Positions 9,978 to 19,249 of a stretch of DNA of 64,000 nucleotides are shown here, in pieces. Under the pieces are notes generated by a model that saw nothing but the letters and a program-made list of their open reading frames with translations, ran no database searches and had not been told where the DNA came from. Positions within the stretch are counted from its first letter, which is position 1. Every line of letters starts with the position of its first letter. The position numbers were made by a program, and so were the translations under genes. The stretch comes from Chitinophagales bacterium (GTDB lineage Bacteria; Bacteroidota; Bacteroidia; Chitinophagales; Saprospiraceae): assembly GCA_013298955.1 (NCBI GenBank), contig JAAFJT010000008.1:1-64000 (forward strand), written 5' to 3'.

Positions 9978-10091
9978 ATGGAAGATAAACCACCTCTTTT
10001 TCGTACTTGGCAACAGATGTACGTATTTGTCCTCTGTTTTCATGCCGTATTATTAACGGCATTTTACCTAATTACCAAAATATTATCTTAA
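9978..10091 (+). CDS. 37-aa single-TM small protein, translationally coupled to the downstream symporter
   Basis: Manual translation MEDKPPLFRTWQQMYVFVLCFHAVLLTAFYLITKILS*; its TAA overlaps the ATG at 10091 (TAATG). Below the ORF-track size cutoff. Confidence 0.7.
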   Translation: MEDKPPLFRTWQQMYVFVLCFHAVLLTAFYLITKILS

Positions 10092-11791
10092 TGCACTACA
10101 TTGATTGGTCTATTTTAATTGGCTCACTCGTTTGTATCACGGCTTACGGGCTTTGGAAAACGCGAGGCAAACAGGATATGCACACGTATCTCGTCGGACA
10201 TAAAGACCTCAAATGGTGGACGATTGGGCTTTCCATCATGGCAACTCAGGCAAGTGCTATCACTTTTCTATCGACCACAGGGCAAGGTTATGAAGATGGG
10301 ATGCGTTTTGCCCAATTTTATATTGGTTTGCCAGTGGCAATGGTGGTTTTGAGTGCGTTTTTCCTGCCGATTTATTATCGCCTCCAAGTAATGACCGCAT
10401 ATCAATACCTCGAACAACGGTTTGATTTGCGCTTGCGGAGTTTCACTGCTTTTTTGTTCCTCGTGCAGCGCGGCATGGGGGCAGGTTTGACGATTTCCGC
10501 GCCTGCCATTGTCCTTTCGACCTTATTAGGCTGGGATTGGGTGGCGACCAACCTTTTTTTAGGCACATTTGTCATCGTTTATACTGTTTTTGGCGGTTCA
10601 GATGCCGTCAGTGTTACGCAACAGCAACAAATGATTGTCATTTTGGGTGGTTTATTATTCGCTTTCGCGCTGATGATAGCCCGTTTGCCGCCAGATGTTT
10701 CGGTTTTGGACGCGGCAAGAGTCGCAGGTAAATTAAACAAAACCAATATATTAGATTTCAGTTTTGATTGGCAAAATAAATATACGTTTTGGTCAGGAAT
10801 GTTGGGCGGCACGTTTTTATTTTTGAGTTATTTCGGCACAGACCAATCCCAAGTACAACGCTATTTATCTGGAAAAACGATGATAGAAAGTCGTTTGGGG
10901 TTGTTATTCAATGGTTTAGTAAAAGTGCCGATGCAATTTTTAGTGTTGATGGTGGGTGTCATGATGTTTATTTTTTACCAATTCAACCGCGCACCGATTC
11001 ATTTCAATGAAAAAAATGTAGCTAAAATTGCCACTTCTACCGAATTTAAACAATTGGAAAACCAATATCAGCAAGTTTTTGAGGCAAAAAAAACAGCCGT
11101 GTATCAGATGATAGATGGTTTTCACCAAAAAAATCCTGTTATCGTGGATGCTGCCAAAGCCAAAGTATTGGATTATCAAAAACAAGAACAACAAATTCGG
11201 ACGGCGGTTAAAAAATCCATCAAAACCGCAGATGCAAGCGCGGAAACCAATGATAGAGATTATACATTTATCACTTTTGTCATGCAAAATTTGCCTGTGG
11301 GCGTGATTGGTATTTTATTGGCGGTGATTTTTGCGGCGGCGATGTCTTCCACCGCTGCCGAATTGAACGCATTGGCAACCACGACGATTGTTGATTTTTA
11401 CCAACGCCAAATCGCACCGAATCGAACAGATGCACACTATATGCTTGCTTCTCAATGGTTTACGATTGGTTGGGGGATTTTAATCATGCTTTTTGCGATG
11501 GGTTTTGCCCTGTTTCAAAACCTGATTGAAGCGGTGAATACGATTGGTTCTTTGTTTTATGGGACGATATTAGGAATTTTTGCGGTTGGTTTTTTCTTGA
11601 AAAATGTAGGTGCAAAAGCCACTTTTTGGGGCGCAGTCGTTTGTGAAACAGTGATATTATTGGTGTATCTGCATTACGGATTTGGCAATAAAGATTTTCC
11701 TTTTTTGTGGTTGAATCCTGCGGGAGCCTTTTTGACGATTGGTTTGAGCTGCCTTTTTGAACAATGGCGTAGTTCCAAAGATTTCGTTTAA
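10091..11791 (+). CDS. Sodium:solute symporter (SSS) family protein
   Basis: YLVGHKDLKWWTIGLSIMATQASAITFLSTTGQGYEDGM; multiple TMs; start moved from 10007 to the ATG at 10091. Confidence 0.9.
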   Translation: MHYIDWSILIGSLVCITAYGLWKTRGKQDMHTYLVGHKDLKWWTIGLSIMATQASAITFLSTTGQGYEDGMRFAQFYIGLPVAMVVLSAFFLPIYYRLQVMTAYQYLEQRFDLRLRSFTAFLFLVQRGMGAGLTISAPAIVLSTLLGWDWVATNLFLGTFVIVYTVFGGSDAVSVTQQQQMIVILGGLLFAFALMIARLPPDVSVLDAARVAGKLNKTNILDFSFDWQNKYTFWSGMLGGTFLFLSYFGTDQSQVQRYLSGKTMIESRLGLLFNGLVKVPMQFLVLMVGVMMFIFYQFNRAPIHFNEKNVAKIATSTEFKQLENQYQQVFEAKKTAVYQMIDGFHQKNPVIVDAAKAKVLDYQKQEQQIRTAVKKSIKTADASAETNDRDYTFITFVMQNLPVGVIGILLAVIFAAAMSSTAAELNALATTTIVDFYQRQIAPNRTDAHYMLASQWFTIGWGILIMLFAMGFALFQNLIEAVNTIGSLFYGTILGIFAVGFFLKNVGAKATFWGAVVCETVILLVYLHYGFGNKDFPFLWLNPAGAFLTIGLSCLFEQWRSSKDFV

Positions 11792-11821
11792 ACAACGCCA
11801 AAGTCGCAGTTGCAACCTTAT

Positions 11822-11851
11822 CGTTTGGAGGATTTTAAAATCCTCTAAACG
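11822..11851. repeat. Perfect-type palindrome cgtttggaggattttaaaatcctctaaacg
   Basis: Self-complementary; similar elements at 16841, 33067 and 55941. Confidence 0.85.
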
Positions 11852-11875
11852 TTGCTGTCAATTCTTTCAATTGAA

Positions 11876-12050
11876 CTATACTTTGCATCGGGTGGTTTTG
11901 GATACAATTGAAACGCGGACGACGCGGATTGGGCGGGTAAGCGCGGATTTTTTTTGGAATTCAGTGCAACATTCGTGAAAATTCCCAAAAAAATCCGTGA
12001 ACATTCGCCCAATCCGCGTCATCCGCGTTCCAATTGTATCCCAAAAACTT
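11876..12050. repeat. Family G palindrome with tatactttgc flank
   Basis: tatactttgcatcgggtggttttggatacaattg...caattgtatcccaaaaac. Confidence 0.85.
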
Positions 12051-12077
12051 ATCGTGCGTGAAGTGCAATTATTCACT

Positions 12078-12605
12078 TCACTTAGCTTCGTATAGCCTAA
12101 TTTTGAGTTCCAAACGAGCTTTCAACACCGCATTGCCCGCCCCCAAAGCGGCTAAAATCACTTTTGCTTCTGCCTTGTACGCTTGTCGTTTTTCAGTTGA
12201 CCAATAGGCGGGTGGCTCTTGCAAGTTGCAAATGCGGTCTGCCAATTTCACTGCCCATACCTCAATTGGTTGATTTTGAATGCGTTGCAAACTATCTTGC
12301 ATTTGTTGATGCTTGGGCAAATCCGCATTTTTGGTCAATGCCGACACGCCCGCAGCCACTCGTGCGCCAAAATGGGCTTCCACCGTTTCCAATCCAATCG
12401 GCGTATCCTCCACAACATCGTGTAATAAGGCACAAGCAATTGCCAAATCCCAATCAAAATCGGGTGTTTGCTGTCCTGCATCCATGATTTCGGCGGCTAC
12501 CATAGCCACATGAACCATGTAAGACGTTTGTTGAGTGCCGGGAAACCGTTGTTGTCCATGCGCTGCTCCAGCAAAACGAATGGCTTTATGATAAATTTCT
12601 TTCAT
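12078..12605 (-). CDS. HD-domain phosphohydrolase (RelA/SpoT HD-like, MESH1-like)
   Basis: CALLHDVVEDTPIGLETVEAHFG, VKLADRICNL. Confidence 0.85.
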   Translation of the reverse strand: MKEIYHKAIRFAGAAHGQQRFPGTQQTSYMVHVAMVAAEIMDAGQQTPDFDWDLAIACALLHDVVEDTPIGLETVEAHFGARVAAGVSALTKNADLPKHQQMQDSLQRIQNQPIEVWAVKLADRICNLQEPPAYWSTEKRQAYKAEAKVILAALGAGNAVLKARLELKIRLYEAK

Positions 12606-12607
12606 AT

Positions 12608-14773
12608 TTATCGAATAATAGAGAATTTTTTAGTCGAAACTTTTCCATCCTGTTTGCTCGTCGCGTAATACACGCCACTTGCCCAAGTGTTGACCGCGAT
12701 TTCTTTCGTCCCCGCTTTCACATCATAAAAATCTTCCATAACTTGTCCATGTACATTGGTAATGCGCAACGATTCAACCTCTTTTTTCATCTCAATATAA
12801 ATCACCGTCGAAGCAGGAATTGGGGTCAATTGAAAAGTACCCAAATCGACTTCGCTCGCAGCCGTTTTTTCGGCAAGGCGGCGACACGCATCCACATCGG
12901 TCGCATCGCGGATAAGGCGCACCATCAAATCGTTTAAATGCTCCACTTCATGTTTTTCGGTGGTTGCCTTGATGTGACCGCCGCCGATACCCGAATCATC
13001 CGTTAAGAAAACATAGGTTCCGCCAGTGGTTACGCCCAATGTTTTCATCAAATATTCGACATTTTTATCAATGCCAGAAGCAGTGATTGGGATGATGCGA
13101 ATGCCTTTCAAAGCTGCTTTTTGCATCAAAACGTGGAGTTTTTCAATATTTTTGGCTTCTAAATGCGGTGGCGCGTCCAAAATCAAGAACATAATCCGCG
13201 CTAAAGCATTTTCAGACCATTGCAAAGAATCAATCGCGGATTCTAATCCTTCTGGCACGGCTTCCTCGAAATCGCCGCCGCCATTAGCAGATTGATTGCG
13301 AATAAAATTCAAATTTTGTTTCAAACTCTTGCCAAATGGGAAAATCCGTGTCACGTATTCATCTGTAAAATCGCGGTAAAAAACACTCGCCGTGCGAATT
13401 TGCAACGCTTGATTGTTCATTTTCACGCGCCGAATCACATCCACCACTTCCGATTTGAGGTAGGCAATCTCATCGCCCATCGAACCCGTCGCATCCACCA
13501 CAAACGCAATGTCCAAACCCATCAAATGGCTGCAACTCGCAGGTATTTTCAAGGTATTAACGCTGGTTTTAAACGTTTTAGCGTTTTTAAAATCAAACGT
13601 TTTGCCTCCAAGTGCCACTTTAAACACCAAATTGTAATATTTTTCACCAAACAAACCAGACCATAATTCGGCTTTGCCCTGATTATCCGTCCGCGCTTCC
13701 CATACATTTTTGCCATCTGCGGTGTATAAACCCACTTTGGCATCCGCAATCGGTTGATTTTCATTGCCAACCACCTGCACCGAATACCGATTATCAAAAT
13801 TAAATTGCCAATTTTTATGATATGTACCAAAAGCTGTATCAAGGGAACGCAACCAAAAATCCCAATTTTTGAGGTCAGACCATTCACCTGCGGTGAGTTG
13901 ACCCGCTTTTTGTTCAGGTTCATCGGGGATAGCATCTTCGGCTTCGTCGGTTGGTTTGACAGGCATTTTTGCTTTTTCAGCTTCTGCCTTTATTTTCGAT
14001 GCTTTTTCTTCTTTTGCGGTGCTTTTCTCCTCAAACATTTTTTTAGTTTCAAGCGGAGTAAAGACTTCTTTCGGCTCCATTTTGGAGTCGAATGCCTTAT
14101 CCATTGCAGGTTCGGCAGGTTTTGCGGTTTCACTGACGACTGTTTTGCCATCCCAAGTATAATCGCCTCCGACGGTAGAAGTCGTGCTACCTATAACCGT
14201 TGTTGAAGTAACCGAAGTGCCTGATGCTGCGCCTGTTATCATCGTTGAGTAGGTAGTGGAAGCGGGCGGTGGCGGTGGAGCCGTAGGTGCCGCAGCAGTC
14301 GGTGTAACAGGGCGCGCGCCCGCTTTGCCTGTAGGCGTTGAAATGCCTCTGCTCTTTTTGGGTATTACTGCTATTGCTTTGCTGGTGATAGTCGTAGGAG
14401 CAGAAGAACGGTCCATGCTTCTTCTTTCAACCTTTCTGCCCACGACCACGACTTCGGATAATTCACTTGCATTTTTTAAAACAAAATTACAAAGCGTAAA
14501 TTTGCCTTTTTCCACCTTGACACGTTCCAATTTCTGGCTTGCAAAACCAATAAAACTGGCTTCAATCGTGTAAATGCCCTCAGGCAATGCCAATTGATAC
14601 TTGCCATTGAGGTCGGTTTGCACGCCGCGTTTGCTGGCATCCCCGACGATTTGCAAGGTTGCGCTGATTAAACCCGCGCCCGAATCGTCTGTAATCGTGC
14701 CTTGAATGCCGCTTTGCGCCTGCAAACCATTCAAAAACAAGCAAAAACTTAGAAAATAGAGTACTTTTTTCAT
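12608..14773 (-). CDS. Secreted protein: carboxypeptidase-regulatory-like domain + Pro/Thr linker + VWA domain + T9SS-type C-terminal sorting domain
   Basis: GIQGTITDDSGAGLISATLQIVG; LDIAFVVDATGSMGDEI; C-terminal MEDFYDVKAGTKEIAVNTWASGVYYATSKQDGKVSTKKFSIIR; start moved to MKKVLYFLS. Confidence 0.85.
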   Translation of the reverse strand: MKKVLYFLSFCLFLNGLQAQSGIQGTITDDSGAGLISATLQIVGDASKRGVQTDLNGKYQLALPEGIYTIEASFIGFASQKLERVKVEKGKFTLCNFVLKNASELSEVVVVGRKVERRSMDRSSAPTTITSKAIAVIPKKSRGISTPTGKAGARPVTPTAAAPTAPPPPPASTTYSTMITGAASGTSVTSTTVIGSTTSTVGGDYTWDGKTVVSETAKPAEPAMDKAFDSKMEPKEVFTPLETKKMFEEKSTAKEEKASKIKAEAEKAKMPVKPTDEAEDAIPDEPEQKAGQLTAGEWSDLKNWDFWLRSLDTAFGTYHKNWQFNFDNRYSVQVVGNENQPIADAKVGLYTADGKNVWEARTDNQGKAELWSGLFGEKYYNLVFKVALGGKTFDFKNAKTFKTSVNTLKIPASCSHLMGLDIAFVVDATGSMGDEIAYLKSEVVDVIRRVKMNNQALQIRTASVFYRDFTDEYVTRIFPFGKSLKQNLNFIRNQSANGGGDFEEAVPEGLESAIDSLQWSENALARIMFLILDAPPHLEAKNIEKLHVLMQKAALKGIRIIPITASGIDKNVEYLMKTLGVTTGGTYVFLTDDSGIGGGHIKATTEKHEVEHLNDLMVRLIRDATDVDACRRLAEKTAASEVDLGTFQLTPIPASTVIYIEMKKEVESLRITNVHGQVMEDFYDVKAGTKEIAVNTWASGVYYATSKQDGKVSTKKFSIIR

Positions 14774-14797
14774 TAGAACAAGATTTTTTAGATTTTT

Positions 14798-15014
14798 TAA
14801 ACACATAGTTCACATAAGGGGACATAGGACACATAGGACACATAGGGGCAATAGGGGCAATAGGGGACATAGAGGCAACCCTTCTATTTTTGGATGTAAA
14901 ATGATCAAAATCAATGTATTGAATCTAAATCATAAACAAATACATTAAAAATTTAAACTATGTGTTCTATGTCCCCTTATGTGTTCTATGTTCCCTTATG
15001 TGAACTATGTGTTT
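14798..15014. repeat. Family C palindrome
   Basis: acacatagt/tcacataag/gggacatag/gacacatag/gacacatag/gggcaatag ... right arm ctatgtgttctatgtccccttatgtgttctatgttcccttatgtgaactatgtgttt. Confidence 0.9.
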
Positions 15015-15203
15015 AAAAGGAAGATGCAAATCCTGCCTAAATTGCACACGACAAAAATTTGAAAAATAAAAAAAGGGGACTGTCCCTGCGGCAGCCCCCG
15101 AAATGCTTGGTTTAGTTTGCAATGGTCGTAATAACGGATACTTAAAAAAAATATTGTGTAAATAATTATAAAAAATAATATTATGTAAAACATTATAAAA
15201 TAA

Positions 15204-16652
15204 TTACTTAGTATTTTTAGCAACTTGAAGGACTTGCCCAAGTTTATTCATAATCACTTTTGCGATTTGCTTACCCTGTTCTTTTCCATTTTCGACAGCA
15301 TCTTGAAAATGAATCCCGCCGTACAATCGAGAAGCACTTGCCTCATTTGCAGCAGCTTGGAACGACGCAAATCGACGCGCAGGCATGCCCGCATATTTTT
15401 CGGAATCGTCTGTAAATGCGATGTTATCCCCAAAACATTGGGTCAAAACAGCTGCAACAGCCATCGAAATCACGCTATGACCACTCACATACTCTGGAAA
15501 CGCGGGCGTGTGCAAAAACGATTCCCAATCTTTATCAAGATGAGCGCGAATGACAGTTATCGGACGGACGCGTTCAGAACGATATTTTTCTGCCCAAGTC
15601 GATATAAAACCATCATGTATCGTAAACGCGACTAACATGTGTACCCAAATCGTCTTGTCAAAATCCGTTTTCAACGAATCCGTCATATGACTTGTAATCT
15701 TCATCCAATGCGTACCGGGCGTTTGTCTTAATTGGTTTTTTGGAGCCTTTGTTCCAATTTTATGAAACGTATAAGAAGTATTTTCCCAAAAAAGGGCAAT
15801 TTCTTTTTGTTCTGCGGTCAGATTTTGCTGCGTTTCAACAACACTTTCCACCATTTTTCGGAAGGCACTGCCTTCTACCATTGAATACTCCGTTGCAGGG
15901 GCAGGTTTGCATTGCCGTGCCGAATCCAACACAAACGTCCGCAAATTTTGCCATTCCCACTCCACCGCAGGGAAAAATTCTGGCGGCGTGCGTTGCCATT
16001 TATCCGCGCCTAATTTAGGTGCATAAACTTTCATCTGCTTTCGGATGTCGCGGAAACTGTCTCGATTCGCATAAGCGATGACGGCATTGCAAACATTTTG
16101 AGCATATTTGTCAGAATTATCCACCACGAATTGCGCCAATCCATGCTTCAAAGCATCTGTTTTCAACTGTTTTTGTGCGATTTCTAAATCGGCGGTGATG
16201 TGCATCAACTCGCAAGCGATTTTCAAACTGGCAAGCATGGCACTTAAAGGATAGTCCATTTTGCCTCCAGCGTATTGAGTAACTCCTTGATAACCAAGTA
16301 GTTGCCCTTTGAGGGAAGGATAGTCGCGGTTATTTTGCGACACGATTTCGTATGCTCCAAGCAGCGCGTAAGCGTAAAATCTGCCTGCATGAGGCGCACC
16401 CACTCCCGTCCGATACATCAATTGCGTCATGCCATTGAGTTCCTTTCGGAAACGCGCTGCTTGCTCTTCGTTTGAACGGGCTTGCGACTTGTTTGAAGGT
16501 TGACCAGTCGCTCCACTCGCCAAAAATAAACAAAAGAGGGGGAATAGCAGCTTCATTGAAGGGAGCATACCCATTTTTTTAGAACTGTTTTCAAGGAATT
16601 GAATGCCTTTTAAATAGTACATTTTTATAATGTTATTAATGACATTTATCAT
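15204..16652 (-). CDS. Vanadium-dependent haloperoxidase-like / PAP2-superfamily protein
   Basis: FPEYVSGHSVISMAVAAVLT and SRLYGGIHFQDAVENG. Confidence 0.85.
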   Translation of the reverse strand: MINVINNIIKMYYLKGIQFLENSSKKMGMLPSMKLLFPLFCLFLASGATGQPSNKSQARSNEEQAARFRKELNGMTQLMYRTGVGAPHAGRFYAYALLGAYEIVSQNNRDYPSLKGQLLGYQGVTQYAGGKMDYPLSAMLASLKIACELMHITADLEIAQKQLKTDALKHGLAQFVVDNSDKYAQNVCNAVIAYANRDSFRDIRKQMKVYAPKLGADKWQRTPPEFFPAVEWEWQNLRTFVLDSARQCKPAPATEYSMVEGSAFRKMVESVVETQQNLTAEQKEIALFWENTSYTFHKIGTKAPKNQLRQTPGTHWMKITSHMTDSLKTDFDKTIWVHMLVAFTIHDGFISTWAEKYRSERVRPITVIRAHLDKDWESFLHTPAFPEYVSGHSVISMAVAAVLTQCFGDNIAFTDDSEKYAGMPARRFASFQAAANEASASRLYGGIHFQDAVENGKEQGKQIAKVIMNKLGQVLQVAKNTK

Positions 16653-16840
16653 GCCAATTTTGTTAATGAGATTTTAATGATATGATTTTGATTGAAAAAA
16701 ATATTATTTTTTATGAAAATGAATTGTGGAAGGGTCTCTTTTGCAATATACCGCATTTAAGGTGCTTTTTTCATGCCAATAATTCCAAAACGAATCTGTA
16801 AATTTGTGTTTTATTCACGAGCGATACCATTTCGCGATAC

Positions 16841-16870
16841 CGTTTGGAGGGGTTTCAAACCCTCCAAACA
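16841..16870. repeat. Palindrome cgtttggaggggtttcaaaccctccaaaca
   Basis: Near-perfect self-complementarity; just upstream of the S46 peptidase. Confidence 0.8.
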
Positions 16871-16895
16871 GTGTAGAACAGTCTATTTATTTAAA

Positions 16896-19088
16896 ATGAA
16901 AAGAATAACAACATTTTTTGTTTTATTATTGGCAACGATGCGCGTTTTCGCAACGCCGCCTGTCACCCCACCTGTGGATGGGGAAGGGATGTGGTTGCCC
17001 ATTCTTTTGTCGCAACTCAATGAGGCAGAAATGAAAAAAATGGGGATGAAAATGTCAGCAGAAGACATTTACAGCGTCAATAAAGGCTCTTTGAAAGATG
17101 CGATTGTCTTATTTGGCGGCGGTTGTACGGCGGAAATGATTTCGGATAAAGGCTTATTATTGACCAATCATCATTGTGGTTATGACGCGATTCAACAACA
17201 TAGTTCGTTGGAAAACAATTACTTAGATAATGGTTTTTGGGCAAAAGAGGGCATGAAAGAGTTGCCTAACAAAGGACTTACTGCGACTTTCATTATCAGT
17301 ATGGCAGATGTTTCCATCGCTGTTTTGCAAAACGTCACGCCCGAAATGAATGAGAAAGAACGCCAATCCCAAATAGACAAAAATCTCGCGGAGGTGCGCA
17401 AAACGACGACTTTATTGGCAGGACAGGATATGCTCATTCGGTCGATGTTTGAAGGGAATCAATACTTTTTGTTTATAACGGAAACGTTTAAAGATGTTCG
17501 TTTGGTGGGTGCGCCGCCTTCGAGCATTGGGAAATTTGGTTCGGATACAGATAACTGGGTTTGGCCCCGACATACAGGCGATTTTTCGATATTTCGGATT
17601 TATGCAGATAAAAACAATCGTCCTGCCGAATTTTCTACGGAAAATGTGCCGTATAAACCTAAAAAATTCTTGCCCATTTCTTTAGATGGCGTTGAACAAG
17701 GTGATTTTACAATGGTTTTTGGTTTTCCGGGTCGGACGCAAGAGTATTTGCCTGCGGCAGCAGTGGCGCAAACGGTTGAAACGATTAATCCCACTCGGAT
17801 TCGATTGCGCGATAAAGCGTTGAAAATCATGGATATAGATATGCGTTCGGATGCTAAAACGAAAATTCGATACGCTGCCAAATATGCCCGCATTGCCAAT
17901 GCTTGGAAAAAGTGGATTGGCGAAAATCAAGGTTTGAAACAGACGAATGGGGTCGATAAAAAATTGGCTTTGGAAGCCGATTTTCAAAAAAGAGTGGATG
18001 CGAATCCGACTTGGAAAAAAAATTATGGGTCGCTTTTAACAGATTTCAATCTTTTATATAAACAATTTGAACCTTATGCGCAAGCAAGGGAGCATTTTAA
18101 TGAAACGATTCGCAATTGTGAATTATTGACCTTGATTTCCAATTTGAATGGTTTTGTAGGCGCGTATGAGAAAAATCGCAATAATCCGATGGAGGAACGC
18201 CGCCAAAAAGCCAAACAATTGCTCAAAAGTTTTTATGAAGATTATTCATCTACGACCGACCAAAAAGTGTTTGCTGGTTTATTAGAAATTTATTTAAATC
18301 ATGCGGATACCAATTTGATTACTGCGCCTGTGCGCAAAATCGTGACCTCTTACAAAAAGGATTATACAGAATTAGCTGCTGCGTTTTTTAAAACCTCCAT
18401 TTTATTAAAAAAGGATAGTTTAATCGCCCTTTTTGACCAAAAACCTGCGGAAATTGTAGAAAAATTGAATCAAGATGTCGCTTTTGGGTTTGCCAAAAGC
18501 CTGATTGACCAATATGCTGCCCTCATCGAACCTAAAATAGCGGATTTACAACCGCGCATCAATGCGTTGCAGCGACACTATATGGCAGCTTTGATGGTGG
18601 TTTTCAACAAAGAAAAGCGATTTTTTCCTGATGCGAACAGCACTTTGCGGGTGACTTATGGTCAAGCAGAAGGCTATCAACCGCGAGACGGCGTGATGTA
18701 TCAACATTACACGTACTTAGATGGGGTTATGGAAAAATATGTTGCGGGCGATTATGAGTTTGATGTACCCCAAAAATTGCGCGATTTGTATGCAAAACGC
18801 GATTTTGGAACGTATGCTGCGAAAAATGGAAAAATGCCCGTCTGCTTTATCGGCTCGAATCATACAACAGGTGGCAATTCGGGTAGCCCTGCGATTGACG
18901 CACAAGGCAATTTGATTGGGTTGAATTTCGACCGCGTTTGGGAAGGCACGATGAGCGATATTCACTATGACAAATCCATTTGTAGAAATATTATGGTGGA
19001 TGCGCGATACATTTTGTTTATTATTGACAAATTTGCAGGTGCGGGACACTTGATTCAAGAATTGAAATTGGTGCATCCGAAACGGTAG
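16896..19088 (+). CDS. S46 family dipeptidyl-peptidase (DPP7/DPP11-like)
   Basis: GGGCTAEMISDKGLLLTNHHCGYDAIQQHSS; GGNSGSPAIDAQGNLIGLNFDRVWEG; start moved to MKRITTFFVLLL. Confidence 0.93.
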   Translation: MKRITTFFVLLLATMRVFATPPVTPPVDGEGMWLPILLSQLNEAEMKKMGMKMSAEDIYSVNKGSLKDAIVLFGGGCTAEMISDKGLLLTNHHCGYDAIQQHSSLENNYLDNGFWAKEGMKELPNKGLTATFIISMADVSIAVLQNVTPEMNEKERQSQIDKNLAEVRKTTTLLAGQDMLIRSMFEGNQYFLFITETFKDVRLVGAPPSSIGKFGSDTDNWVWPRHTGDFSIFRIYADKNNRPAEFSTENVPYKPKKFLPISLDGVEQGDFTMVFGFPGRTQEYLPAAAVAQTVETINPTRIRLRDKALKIMDIDMRSDAKTKIRYAAKYARIANAWKKWIGENQGLKQTNGVDKKLALEADFQKRVDANPTWKKNYGSLLTDFNLLYKQFEPYAQAREHFNETIRNCELLTLISNLNGFVGAYEKNRNNPMEERRQKAKQLLKSFYEDYSSTTDQKVFAGLLEIYLNHADTNLITAPVRKIVTSYKKDYTELAAAFFKTSILLKKDSLIALFDQKPAEIVEKLNQDVAFGFAKSLIDQYAALIEPKIADLQPRINALQRHYMAALMVVFNKEKRFFPDANSTLRVTYGQAEGYQPRDGVMYQHYTYLDGVMEKYVAGDYEFDVPQKLRDLYAKRDFGTYAAKNGKMPVCFIGSNHTTGGNSGSPAIDAQGNLIGLNFDRVWEGTMSDIHYDKSICRNIMVDARYILFIIDKFAGAGHLIQELKLVHPKR

Positions 19089-19111
19089 TGCTTTAAGTTC
19101 TACAATCATCA

Positions 19112-19177
19112 AGAAATGGTTCACCTGTTTGTAGTTTGGAAAATGTTTCAAACCACAAACGGGTGAACCATTTTTTA
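19112..19177 (+). terminator. Long hairpin followed by T-tract
   Basis: aaatggttcacctgtttgtagtttg...caaaccacaaacgggtgaaccatttttt. Confidence 0.8.
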
Positions 19178-19249
19178 GAATTTCATGTAATGTTTTGAAA
19201 ATCAATTTTTTAGTATCTCTCATTTTTACTAATGTTTCATTTTAACGCC

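Noticed and set aside
14580-14870. ORF MSPIAPIAPMCPMCPMSPYV...
   Set aside because: Starts in the family C arm and continues in the wrong frame of the VWA gene.
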